Shown piece by piece: positions 21,699 through 32,690 of a DNA stretch of 64,000 bases (position 1 is the first letter of the stretch; the number at the start of each line of letters is the position of its first letter). The notes under the pieces are model-generated. The model did not search any database. It saw only the letters and a program-made list of their open reading frames with translations, and was not told the origin of the DNA. This stretch comes from Sesamum alatum. Lineage: Eukaryota; Streptophyta; Magnoliopsida; Lamiales; Pedaliaceae. Location: the NCBI GenBank assembly GCA_034509735.1, contig JACGWO010000006.1:14014645-14078644 (forward strand), written 5' to 3'. The translations under genes were made by a program, and so were the position numbers.

Positions 21699-22890
21699 CA
21701 TTGGTCAATGGTCTGTACATACTTCAACAGTCTAATTGGATTATGACTGCAGAACACAAACGAAAACATGATGATCATAATAACGCACAGATATGGCATG
21801 CGAAGTTAGGTCATATCTCTAAAGATAGGATAAGAAGGTTGGTGGACTCAAAGGGTCTAGAAATAGACGATTTGGACAACCTACCGACCTCCGAATCCTG
21901 TCTAAAGGGAAAGATGACCAAGAAACCCTTTGTTGGACAAAGTACGCTAGCCAGTGGTCTGTTGGATTTGATCCATACAGATGTCTGTGGTCCACTAAAT
22001 ACTCAATCTAGAGGTGTGTACTCGTACTTCATAACCTTTATCGATGATCACTCATGGTATGGTTATGTTTACCTGATGAGGTGCACGTCTGAAGCCTTTG
22101 GAAGGTTTAAGGAATACAGACTTGAAGTAGAGAACCAAACCGGTCGAAAGATCAAAATCCTTCGGTCGGACCGAGGTGGAGAGTATTTGAGTGGTGAATT
22201 TACTGATTATCTAAAAGAGAATGGGATTCTCTCTCAGTGGACCCCTCCTGGAACACCGCAGCTTAATGGTGTGTCTAAAAAGAGCAATCGGACCTTGTTG
22301 GATACGGTCCGATCCATGATGAGTTTTACCGAACTCCCCCTTTCCTTCTGGGGATACGCTCTTGAGACGGCGGCCAAAGTTTTGAACTTGACGCCATCTA
22401 AAAGGGTATCCCAGACGCCATATGAGATATGGCACGGCAAGCCTGCCTCCTACAAATACTTGAAAGTGTGGGGTTGCTCTGCATATGTCAAGAGATTAGT
22501 GGGAGATAAACTGGACTCGAGGTCTAGTTTATGCAGGTTCATCGGCTATCCAAAAGAAACTGCGGGGTATTATTTCTATGATCCCTCCGAGCAAAAGGTT
22601 TTTGTCTCGCGAAACGCAATGTTCTTGGAAAAAGGTTTTCCATCGGATAGTCGACGCGATGAGGTACTCCTTGAGGAATCAAGTGAGGTACCCCATAAGG
22701 CGGTAGTGACATCTGAGCCAGTGGTTCCCACTGATATTGTTCCAGTCCTCCGTAGGTCGGCCAGAGTATCCCATGCACCTGATAGGTATGGATTTCTGGA
22801 CTTGACCGGTCAGTTGGATAATGATCCAAAGACATACGGAGAAGCGATGTCGGACATTGATTCGGACAAGTGGCTTGAGGCCATAAAAAT
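21699..22890 (+). pseudogene. Copia integrase remnant, RE4
   Basis: The frame is open from VNGLYILQQ to KWLEAI. The domain order is the zinc region HAKLGHIS, the core HTDVCGP and RSDRGGEY, and the tail YLKVWGCSAYV. Two key residues are lost. The zinc motif reads SESC where RE3 has CESC, and the third catalytic position reads NGVSKKSNR where RE3 has ERRNR, so the catalytic Glu is Lys. GAG, PR and the 5' LTR of RE4 are missing because the element is cut at about 21,695. A frameshift at about 22,885 separates it from RT. Confidence 0.92.
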
Positions 22891-22895
22891 CCGAG

Positions 22896-23575
22896 ATGGA
22901 CTCGATGGGTACAAACAAGGTTTGGACCCTAGTAGATCCACCCAAAGGGGTTAAACCCGTAGGGTGTAAATGGGTCTACAAACATAAGCTTGGAGCTGAT
23001 GGGGAGGTTACAACCTTCAAAGCCAGGCTTGTGGCGAAAGGTTACACTCAGCGATCCGGGGTCGATTTTGAGGAAACCTACTCGCCCGTAGCAATGGCCA
23101 AGTCCATTCGGATACTGCTTGCCATAGCAGCATGGTATGACTATGAAATATGGCAGATGGACGTGAAAACGGCCTTCCTCAACGGTTTCGTAGAGGAAGA
23201 GATATATATGGATCAGTCGGAGGGTTTCATAACTATTGGAGAAGAGCAGAAGGTCTGTCGTCTCCAAAGGTCCATCTATGGCCTCAAACAAGCTTCCCGA
23301 AGCTGGAACATACGTTTTGATGAAGTCATACGGGGATATGATTTCATCAAGAACGAGTCCGATCCTTGTGTATACAAGAAGATCAGTGGAGCTCAGTTGC
23401 GTTTCTGGTGCTTTACGTGGACGACATCTTGCTCATTGGGAATGATGTTAAGATGTTAGGTACCACTAAAGCTTGGTTGTCAACGCAATTCTCCATGAAG
23501 GATATGGGCGAGGCATACTACATCCTTGGCATCAAGATCTACAGGGATAGATCTAGAAGGATGTTAGGAATGGCC
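22896..23575 (+). pseudogene. Copia reverse transcriptase, RE4 (5' part)
   Basis: RT follows in a new frame: VWTLVDPPKGVKPVGCKW, MDVKTAFLNGF and SIYGLKQASR. A second frameshift at about 23,390 leads into VLYVDDILLIGND (YVDD present) and on to RRMLGMA at 23,575. A solo LTR splits the frame there, and the next codons resume exactly at 25,806 or 25,811 (QSSYIKKVLKRF). Confidence 0.92.
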
Positions 23576-25805
23576 TGAAGGACAAGCGGATCCGCCCGGG
23601 AGCGCGAGCGGAAGCGAGAAAGCGAGAAAAGTGTGTAAATTAAATCAAATCTAATTTAAAATACGAATCCCAAGGGTTGTGCCCTTGGGTGCTCAACCGG
23701 GCGTTCGATATAGGATGTGTAAATATTGGAAATGAATATTAAACACATAGGGCATAGATAAATATATATATATATATAAATCAATCAAAGCGTAATAAAC
23801 CGTTACCTTTGATTGTTTAGCGTATGCTCCCGGCTACTTGCGTTGTTCCTTCTCCGGAATACTCATAAAATCCAAACGTATGGATTCTCCAAAGGTGATC
23901 CACACTACACCGGAAGAAACACACGTTCTTCTTGCTAGAAAAGAACGGGTTTAAGAAGGAATCGATTTAAGAGAAGAACACTATGAATTAGTGCTCTCTT
24001 AAACTTACTTTGTTCTTCTTCTTGATTCAAAATCAAGTGAAGAACACAAGTGTAAGAGAGGGAGAGAGGGCCGAGAGTTGAGAGAGAGGAGAGGGATTTT
24101 GTCTTCTCTTTTTCCTAGAAAAAGATGAATAATGAATCTCTTATGCTTGGTGTTGAATATTCTAATATATATACATAATTAATGTGATTATTGGAATGTG
24201 TCTAGGTTCATCCAAGGATGTCTAGATTCATTCCAATCAATCACCATCAATTCTTCAATCAAGCCTACCAAAATTTATGGTATGATCAAATCATACCAAA
24301 AGGGAAGAGCTTGATTGGAGTTGATTTGTCTCTTTCCAAAAGAGATAAGTCAACATACCACCTAGCATGAAACATGGCTGATTTTGCTTCCTCCAAGGGA
24401 GCATGTCGGCCATGTTTAATTAAGGAAGAAGTCCAACTTCTTCCTATTCCAAAATAGGAATTATTTCTCCTCTCGGGTATAATTTAACGGACCGGGTTTT
24501 ATCGTAATCCAATTACGACGAATCCAACATTAAATCCAATTTAATGTCCATTTAAATTATTCGCGTTGATCTTTTAATCCAATTAAAAGATCCAACATCT
24601 CAACTTTCCATATTTAATCAAAAATCCAATTTACCGATTAAACGAAAGCTCGATACAATATCGGCCCGTCCATCCAATGGACTTTCCCTTAAGTAATTCA
24701 ATTACTTATTTTATCCTTCGAGATTGACTCCAACTCGATCTCTCAACCTCCTCCGTGATTTGTGTGTGACCCTTTAGGTTCATCCTCAGCTAGACTTGGG
24801 CCCGTGTCCCACAAGGGCCCGTTACCATGGGTGGCCGTCTAGCAACGGTCCATGGCACTAGAGACTAGGTGAATTGGCGTGAACATTCAGGCGCCGATTC
24901 CGTACGGGTATGATCCTTCCGTCTACCGTCTCCCGGCCTTAGTCTAGGGTATGGAATTGGGTGTCGGTTCCCATCCTTGACTACACATCTATGCTTAAAA
25001 CTCGAGACCACGTACGCTTCATTGCGTCGACACAGGAAACCATTCCCTGTTCGACCAACTACTGTGGCCACAGCTTCAAACAGCATGAACGTGTCTCCGA
25101 GTGATTAGGAAATACCTCTATCACATACTGACAAGGGACGGATCCTCTTCTTGGAATCCACCGTCCTCGCTACACATTCCGACTGCACTGGACAAGGCTT
25201 ATGATAATCATCTTACAGAATGATTACCTCTCGCCAGATCCAAGATACAGCCGTCATGTGCACGCGACTGCCATGATCCCTCAAGTCTGAGGATTACTCA
25301 CGTACTATCAGAACCGGGATAAACCAATCATACCGACCAAGCCTCCAAGGCTTCCATATGATGATCCCCGCGAGTCAGTCCAGTCGGCTCGACCCCAGTC
25401 GACCAACCCATCAAGATCGTGTAGGCGTCCCACGCCTGTCGCCGATGAAACGCGGCACTCATCCAATAAACACGACTCTTGACGCAAGTCTCAATAGGAC
25501 TCTCGATGCCCTGTCTCGAGATCCTCGACTTGGAACGTTTCAGACCCAACTCTTAATCAGTTGGTTTCATGACCACCATCCAATTCGTGGCCCAACTGCA
25601 CGAGTTGTTATCCATGGTCTGTGGGCTTTGTTGCGATATAAGTTAAACACCGTTTTAACAAATATAAGATGAGCGCAACAAAGAAGGTACCATTGGTGAC
25701 GAATACTCATCTTATTCATCACATAATAATATTACATTTACATCAAGTTGTCAGATAGGTTACAAATCGCCAAACCTATTGGTTTTCTGGTCACCTATTC
25801 TAACA
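23576..25805 (-). repeat. Solo LTR-1 (2.23 kb) inside RE4 RT
   Basis: A complete LTR on the minus strand, from TGAAGGACAAGCGG to CCTATTCTAACA. It is flanked by a perfect 5-bp duplication TGGCC (23,571-23,575 and 25,806-25,810). Removing the LTR and one TGGCC restores the RE4 reading frame. Its length and sequence match RE4's own 3' LTR (26,650-28,874) in inverted orientation. It is a solo LTR left by recombination between the two LTRs of an inserted element. The hairpin block lies at 24,825-24,855. Confidence 0.97.
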
Positions 25806-26635
25806 TGGCCCAGTCCTCGTACATTAAGAAAGTCTTGAAGCGATTCAAGATGGAGAACTCAAAACGAGGATTCCATCCTATGAGGCGTGGAATTAAGTTA
25901 TCCAAGAAGCAGTCTCCTAAGACTGATGAGGAGCTTAAAAGGATGTTGGACATCCCCTATGCTTCAGCCGTAGGCAGCATACAGTATGTTGTTCAGTGCA
26001 CTAGACCTGATGTGGCTTTCGCTTTGAGCGTAACTAGCCGATATCAGTCGTGTGCTGGGGAGGCACACTGGAGTGCAGTCAAGACTATCCTAAAGTACCT
26101 GAAAAGGACTAAGGATATGTTCTTGATCTACGGCGGTGGAGAGTTGATACTGGAAGGCTATAGCGACGCTAGCTTCCAGTCGGATGCCGATGATGCCAAG
26201 TCTCAGTCTGGTTATGTGTTCAGACTTAATGGTGGCTTGGTCGCTTGGAAGAGTTCCAAGCAGGCTACCACGGCGGACTCCACCACAGAGTCTAAATACA
26301 TAGCAGCTTCGGAAACTGCTAAGGAGGCGGTTTGGATGAAGAGCTATATCCAAAAGTTGGGTGTAGTACCTAGCATCACTGAGCCAGTGGTTATCTTCTG
26401 CGATAACAATGGGGCTATAGCCCAAGCAAAGGAACCGAGATCTCATCACCGATCCAAGCATATTCTTAGACGCTACCATCTACTCCGAGAGATGGTTAGC
26501 AGGGGTGACGTTCGGATGGACCGAGTCAGCTCCGCAGAAAACATAGCAGATCCACTTACTAAGCTCATGTTGCAAGTTGCCCATACTCAGCATCTGGATA
26601 AGATGGGTTTTAGGTCAATGGGTGATTGGCTTTAG
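25806..26635 (+). pseudogene. Copia RT C-terminus and RNaseH, RE4
   Basis: This continues the split RT: SYIKKVLKRFKMENSKRGF, then SVTSRYQSCAGEAHW, then RNaseH with GYSDASFQSD, TADSTTESKY and FCDNNGAIAQ, ending MGDWL and a TAG stop. The open frame is unbroken. An apparent N-terminal extension into the solo LTR is accidental read-through of LTR sequence. Confidence 0.93.
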
Positions 26636-26649
26636 GTCAAGTTGGAGAT
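26636..26649 (+). other. Polypurine tract, RE4
   Basis: GTCAAGTTGGAGAT immediately precedes the LTR start. One purine is changed (GTTGG against GTGGG in RE3). Confidence 0.85.
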
Positions 26650-28874
26650 TGTTAGAATAGGTGACCAGAAAGCCAATAGGTTTGGCGATTTGTAACCTAT
26701 TTGACAACTTGATGTAAATGTAATATTATTATGTGATGAATAAAATGAGTATTTATCACTTCTGGTGCTTACTTTGTTGCGCTCATTTCACATTTGTTAA
26801 AACGGTGTTTAACTTATATCGCAACAAAGCCCACAGACCATGGATAACAACTCGTGCAGTTGGGCCACGCATTGGATGGTGGTCATGAAATCAACTGATT
26901 AAGAGTTGGGTCTGAAACGTTCTAAGTCGAGGACCTCGAGATAGGGCATCGAGAGTCCTATTGAGACTTGCGTCAAGAGTCGTGTTCATTGGATGAGTGT
27001 CGTGTTTCATCGGCGACAGGCGTGGGACGCCTACACGATCTTGATGGGTTGGTCGCCTGGGATCGAGCCGACTGGACTAACTCGCGGGGATCATCATATG
27101 AAAGCCTTGGAGGCTTGGGGTATGATTGGTTTTCCCCGGTTCCGATAGTATGGGAGTAATCCTTAGACTTGAGGGATCATGGCAGTCGCGTGCACATGAC
27201 GGCTATATCTTGGATCTGGCGAGAGGTAATCCTTCTGTAAGATGATTATCATAAGCCTTGTCTAGTGCAGTCGGAATGTGTAGCGAGGACATTGGATTCC
27301 AAGAAGAGGATCTGTCCCCTGTCAGTATGTAACAGAGGTATCTCCTATGCACTCGGAGACACGTTCATGCTGTTTGAAGCTGTGGCCACAGTGGTTGGTC
27401 GAAGAGGGAATGGTTTCCTGTGTCGACGCAATAAAGCATATGTGGTCTCGAGTATTAAGCATAGATGCCTAGTCAAGGATGGGAACCGACGCCCAATTCC
27501 ATACCCTAGACTAAGGCCGGGAGACGGTAGACGGAAGGATCGTACCCGTATGGAATAGGCGCCTAAATGTTCACATCAATTCACCTAGTCTCTAGTGCCA
27601 TGGACCGTTGCTAGACGGCCACCCATGATAACGGGCCCTTGTGGGACACGGGCCCAAGTCTAGCTGAGGGTGAACCTAAAGGGTCACACACAAATCACCG
27701 AGGAGGTTGAGAGATCGACTTGGAGTCAATCTCGAAGGATAAATAAGTAATTGGATTACTTAAGGGAAAGTCCATTGGATGGACGGGCCGATATTGTATC
27801 GGGCTTTCATTTAATCGATAAATTGGATTTTCGATTAAATATGGAAAGTTGAGACGTTGAGTCGTTGGATCTTTTAATTGGATTAAAAGATCAACGAGAA
27901 TAATTTAAATGGACATTAAATTTGATTTAATATTGGGTTTGTCATAATTGGATTACGATAAAACCCGGTCCGTTAAATTATACCCGAGAGGAGAAATAAT
28001 TCCTATTTTGGAATAGGAAGAAGTTGGACTTCTTCCCTTAATTAAACATGGCCGACATACTCCCTTGGAGGAAGCAAAATCAACCATATTTCATGCTAGA
28101 TGGTATGTTGACTTATCTCTTTTGGAAAGAGACAAATCAACTCCAATCAAGCTCTTCCCTTTTGGTATGATTTGATCATACCATAAATTTTGGTAGGCTT
28201 GATTGAAGAATTGATGGTGATCTATTGGAATGAATCTAGACATCCCTGGATGAACCTAGACACATTTCAATAATCACATTAATTATGTATATATATTAGA
28301 ATATACAACACCAAGCATAAGTGATTCATTATTCATCTTTTTCTAGGAAAAAGAGAAGACAAAATCCCTCTCCTCTCTCTCAACTCTCGGCCCTCTCTCC
28401 CTCTCCTACACTTGTGTTCTTCACTTGATTTTGAATCAAGAAGAAGAACAAAATAAGTTTAAGAGAACACTAATTCATAGTGTTCTTCTCTTAAACCGAT
28501 TCCTTCTTAAACCCGTTCTTTTCTAGCAAGAAGAACGTGTGTTTCTTCCGGTGTGGTGTGGATCACCTTTTGAGAATCCATACGTTTGGATTTCGTGAGC
28601 ATTCCGGAGAAGGAACAACGCTAGTAGCCGGGAGCATACGCTAAACAATCAAAGGTAACGGTTTTACTACGCTTTGGTTGATTTCATATACATCTATGCC
28701 CTATGTGTTTAAATATATGTTTCTAATATTTACACATCCTACATCGAACGCCCGGTTGAGCACCCAAGGGTACACCCCTTGGGATTCGTTTATTTAAATT
28801 AGATTTAAATTTACGCCCCTTTTCTCGCTTTCTCGCTTCCGCTCGCGCTCCCGGACGGATCCGCTTGTCCTTCA
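26650..28874 (+). repeat. 3' LTR of RE4 (2.225 kb)
   Basis: Starts TGTTAGAATAGGTGACC and ends GGATCCGCTTGTCCTTCA. It is the same subfamily as solo LTRs 1-3 and is an inverted copy of solo LTR-1, 844 bp away. The conserved U3 hairpin is at about 27,599-27,629. No duplication can be tested because RE4's 5' side is deleted. Confidence 0.95.
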
Positions 28875-29320
28875 ATATTTTTTAAAAAATAATACTCGCA
28901 TAACTTTATAAATATAGAATAATAATATTATTGAAAGGTTAATATTATTTTTTTATAAATATATGTGCATGCTATAGGCATTGAAATATTAAAAGTTTTA
29001 TTATATGTGTTACTCATATAAACATTAAAACGTTTATAAACTATTTATATCATTATTTTGATCTATAAAAATACTAAGTTTATGTATTATACATGTGTAT
29101 AAATAAATTATACATATTTTTTTTATAAATTAGTACAAATATATTTTATATAAATATATATAAAATATATTAAAAAGCATGGGGTGCGTTCGGGTCCGAT
29201 CCACTGCAATTCGAACTCATCCCAAGACCTATTTAAAGATTCAAACATGCCCCAATCGAGATGGGTCTGAGTTTAGATCCAACCTAGATCTATTGCCATC
29301 CCTCTGAGGAGTGCATCCAT
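28875..29320. other. AT-rich DNA with possible transposon end
   Basis: The first 300 bp are very AT-rich with nothing recognisable. Around 29,175-29,313 is a GC-richer stretch (GGGTCCGATCC, GATGGGTCTGAG) ending ATTGCCATCCCT. This resembles the right end of a non-autonomous DNA transposon, and no left end is visible. RE4 may have landed in it. Confidence 0.3.
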
Positions 29321-29524
29321 CCCCAAGACTTTTCCAGCCATCACATGAACCTTAATACACGAACTCCTTCAAGAAAGTATTCTTATATAAAATGTTAAGT
29401 ATAAAAGGGAGAAGGATATTTGCCTTATCTTATAATCCTCCATGAAAGTACCTTTTAATGTATTCTTTTGGCATTTCTAATAATATCAAGTCTTATTCTT
29501 ATTTTGGCATTTTTAATTTTTGAG

Positions 29525-29722
29525 ATTTTAGCCCCGATTAGGAAAGGGCCGGAGAAACTTTCTAGTTATGAATCGGGTATAAAACCAACGGGCGACGCTT
29601 GGTTATAATTTAGAATCCATTATTATATGTTTGCTCTAGTTTTTGTTGTTTTTGATGTTGAAACGGTTTTTCTTTATCCATGGGCAATGAGTTTCGATGT
29701 ATTGGGTGTATCTATATTTATT
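29525..29722 (+). pseudogene. ndhC: Plastid ndhC fragment in nuclear DNA (NUPT)
   Basis: Translating from 29,525 gives [17 protein letters not shown], then [20 protein letters not shown] and [11 protein letters not shown]. This is the central part (about 66 codons) of NADH-plastoquinone oxidoreductase subunit 3, a plastid-encoded protein. A TAA replaces the Gln codon before FRI. The start and end of the gene are absent. A MITE begins at 29,728 right at its right edge. The fragment is a nuclear plastid-DNA insertion with few changes, not a working gene. Confidence 0.88.
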
Positions 29723-29727
29723 AGTTA

Positions 29728-30424
29728 GGGTAAATTATAACCACCTCCCTTGAAATTTGACATAATTACAAATACTTTATTTTTGTTTAAAAAATAGGAT
29801 AAATTACATTGACGGTCCCTAAGATTAGGTACAAATACACAAACATCCTCCGTCTTTTACAAAATTACAATCACACCCCCTGAGGGGTGATAGTGTAATG
29901 GTTTTTAGGGAGTGTTTGTGTAAGATTTAACTTTTAATAGAGGGTCTTGTTGTAATTACAACTATAACCTCAAGACTGTAGTTGTAATTTTTGCAAAAGA
30001 CAGGGGGTATTTGTGTATTTTGACATAATCTCAGGGGGTGTTAATATAATATACCCTAAAAAATAACAACTACCCCCCCCCCCCAAAGTTTGTAATTTTT
30101 AACCAAATACTTAAAATTGACCATTTTGTTTCTTAAAATTTTATTAAAATTGTAGAAAAATCAATCGAGGCAAATTATATTATTGTTCCTGTTTAAAAAA
30201 CATAAGAAACCTCTCCCTTTGTATTGTAGTCCATTTTTTTTAAAGAATTGAATAAAAAATAATTCAGTGCATAAGGGCATTTTGGTCAGTTCACCCATAA
30301 AATGGATAAAAATGAATTACTTTTAGACGATTATAAACATCAGGGAGGGTATTTGTAATTTTTCAAACAACGAAAAACTATTTATAACTATGCCAAATTC
30401 AAAAGAGATAGTTGTAATTTACCC
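29728..30424. mobile_element. Mutator-type MITE-1 (host of nested MITE-2)
   Basis: The terminal inverted repeats GGGTAAATTA are flanked by a perfect 9-bp duplication TATTAGTTA (29,719-29,727 and 30,425-30,433). Nine-base duplications are characteristic of Mutator-like elements. Without MITE-2 and its duplicated target it is about 428 bp. No coding capacity is visible. Confidence 0.9.
29797..30056. mobile_element. Mutator-type MITE-2 nested in MITE-1
   Basis: 260 bp with ends GGATAAATTA and TAATATACCC. The inverted-repeat arms extend over about 60 bp, and the flanks are the perfect 9-bp duplication TAAAAAATA (29,788-29,796 and 30,057-30,065). It belongs to the same broad family as MITE-1 and inserted into it. 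Confidence 0.9.
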
Positions 30425-30446
30425 TATTAGTTATTCAAAAAGAAAC

Positions 30447-30997
30447 GGTTAATTACACTTACACCTCTTGAGAAATATGGAATGGTTTCTCCCCAATTTT
30501 CTTTGAATTTATACTTGCATACCCTTTGAGAATTCTCCATTTATGACCACATTCTTCCATTAGAGTTTAGACAAAAATACTTACTTTAGCCCCAAAAAAA
30601 ATATAAATAAATGCACTTCTAATTTTACGATTCATTTCACATCTATATAAATTATTAATAATATGACTAGTTTTTTCGTTCATTTGTCAATACTTTGATC
30701 CAATGGCAATATTAAGGAACAATATTTTACTATAATTACACCCTTTGAATTTATTTATGTTATATTTATCCTCTAACAATTATACAAACATTACTAGTGA
30801 TATTTTTATCAATAATAATATGGAATAATGAATGCGAGATTAAATTGAATGTTTATGTAATAATTTTGTCGACATCAGTAGTCTCCGTCCAAACTCTTGT
30901 AAACAAGAAATTCTTGGACGGGGTGCATGTGTATTCATATATTTTTGAAAAAAAGTGTAATTTCACATTTTTAGAGGAGTCTAAGTGTAGTTAACCC
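30447..30997. mobile_element. Mutator-type MITE-3
   Basis: The inverted termini GGTTAATTACACTTA and (inverse) GGGTTAACTACACTTA mark a 551-bp element. The target duplication is not clear because the right flank is an A run. No coding content is seen. Confidence 0.7.
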
Positions 30998-31031
30998 TAA
31001 AAAAAAAAATCAATCTTTGAAAATAGAAAGA

Positions 31032-31313
31032 GGAATAATTACATTTACATCGCCTAACCTATGGGTTGTTTACACAAACCACCTATGTCTTTTGGATAAT
31101 TACACATAAACCCATCACAAATGTCAACATCATTTACACAAACTATCCCTACTTTTTTGGAAATTACAAATACACTCCCAAAAAATATCAACATCATTAC
31201 ACAATCTACCCCTACTTTTTTACTGTTATGGGTGATGTCTATAATTATGCATAAGACATGAGTAATTTGTATAAATAAATCATAAGTGAAAAAGTGTAAA
31301 CGATAATTATCCC
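31032..31313. mobile_element. Mutator-type MITE-4
   Basis: The ends GGAATAATTACATTTACA and (inverse) GGGATAATTATCGTTTACA are flanked by ATAGAAAGA and ATAGAAATA, an 8-of-9 match. The interior contains two further inverted segments around CTACTTTTTT. It is a 282-bp non-coding element. Confidence 0.8.
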
Positions 31314-31927
31314 ATAGAAATATTCTCTTCAAGAACATATGTAAAATTATCATAATTACTTATTTAACTCCATCAAAAGGACATTATTCAATGGATTACT
31401 TAAAAGGACAATTCAACATTTAGACATGCACTTGAAGTTCAAAGCTTTTGAGATGAATTACATAAATTTGGCTGATGTCTACGACTTTAGTTGCGCGCCC
31501 TTACCTCTCGTTTTAAGATAAGAGTTCTCAACCAGAGGTGCTACTTCACTGCATATGGGAAAAATAGATCATAATCCATACAAGGACATGTCAAGTAATA
31601 ACTAAATGAAAAGCTGAACAGAAATGGGCCGAAAACAAAATTATGTTTGGCCTACCCGAAACACCTTGTCTGAGTGTTTTGGGTGGTTTTGGCCCAATTC
31701 GCAACGGGTCTGTAATTTCATACAAACATGCATATAATAATATATTATATAATTCAATTCACCTACAAACAAATAAATATTACTATATACATCTATACAT
31801 TTATAAAAACATATAAAAGAGACCTGATTTTACAATAAACAGTATACAACACAATGCATACAACACTTTTTTTACATTATTTAAAATTATTTCCAAAAAC
31901 AAACCCAAACATATACCATATTTCAAA
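31314..31927. other. Unassigned AT-rich interval
   Basis: I see no gene, RNA or element end in this 0.6-kb stretch between MITE-4 and MITE-5. It may include the 3' flank of the host gene. Confidence 0.5.
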
Positions 31928-32190
31928 AGGAAAAAATGCAAGCAACCCCCTGTGATATTGCAAATGAGCAATTTATCCCCTTATGAAAAATAAGTAGCAA
32001 TTTACTCTCCTGTGTTTTTTAAAATAAAACAATTTACCCCCTATGTTTTTTAAAATGAAACAATTTACTTCCCTGCCTAGGGGGTAAATTGCTTCATTTT
32101 TAAAAACATAGGGGGGTAAATTACTATTTTTTTTTATAGGGGGGCAATTTCCTCATTTGCAATATCCCAGAGGTAAATTGCATTAAACCC
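31928..32190. mobile_element. Mutator-type MITE-5 (fold-back)
   Basis: 263 bp flanked by a perfect 9-bp duplication TATTTCAAA (31,919-31,927 and 32,191-32,199). Almost the whole element folds on itself: the left half (GCAATTTACCCCCT-type segments) is the inverse of the right half. It lies about 500 bp downstream of the host gene's stop codon. Confidence 0.9.
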
Positions 32191-32199
32191 TATTTCAAA

Positions 32200-32690
32200 T
32201 TATCTTTGATTTTCTCTCTCTATCTTCACAAAACAAAACAAAACACTCCAAAAACCAAACCAAACACAATGTATAAGTTTTGAATATTGCACGCACGTAC
32301 CTTGTATCTGCAAGCTAAATTCCCTTCATGATATTCATCGAGTAGCTGCAAACAGCTTAAAATTTTCACTAGAGAGGAATGAGGAAAATTTCCAGGCCGA
32401 CAATTTCTCTTTGCAAGCCAACTATCTGTAGAATGTCCCTGTTAACTAAAAACACAAAATGGGGTACGGATTCTTTCGATGTTTACACCACATGGGTATA
32501 CACGAGATTTGCTGCTTCAAGAAAGCTCAAAAACTAACTTAACTTACTAGAAACTTGAAATTGTACACGTATGATCAAGAATTCGTCAAAACAAATGCAT
32601 TTGCACCAGGTATCTGCAGCTTCTCCAAACTATAACTGGAAAAGGGAAGTTTCTTGAAAGATATTATCTTTTGACAGCAGAATAAGCCAA
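32200..32690 (-). other. Likely 3' UTR of the small membrane-protein gene
   Basis: No ORF of note. A donor-like site AAG/GTACGTGCG (minus strand, at about 32,300) suggests that some transcripts splice within the 3' UTR. The polyadenylation point cannot be placed. Confidence 0.35.

Noticed and set aside
25358..25672. 104-codon ORF preserved in three LTRs (also 42,436-42,750 and 44,505-44,771)
   Set aside because: Antisense to the elements; conserved because the LTRs themselves are nearly identical, and it is not preserved in the more distant LTR class.
25748..25805. N-terminal extension of the RE4 RNaseH frame into the solo LTR
   Set aside because: The first residues are LTR sequence; the true upstream codons are at 23,575, shown by the target duplication.
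30233..32200. Repeated short motifs that could look like CRISPR or tandem arrays
   Set aside because: They are inverted ends of MITEs with 9-bp duplications; no regular spacers, and the organism is a plant.
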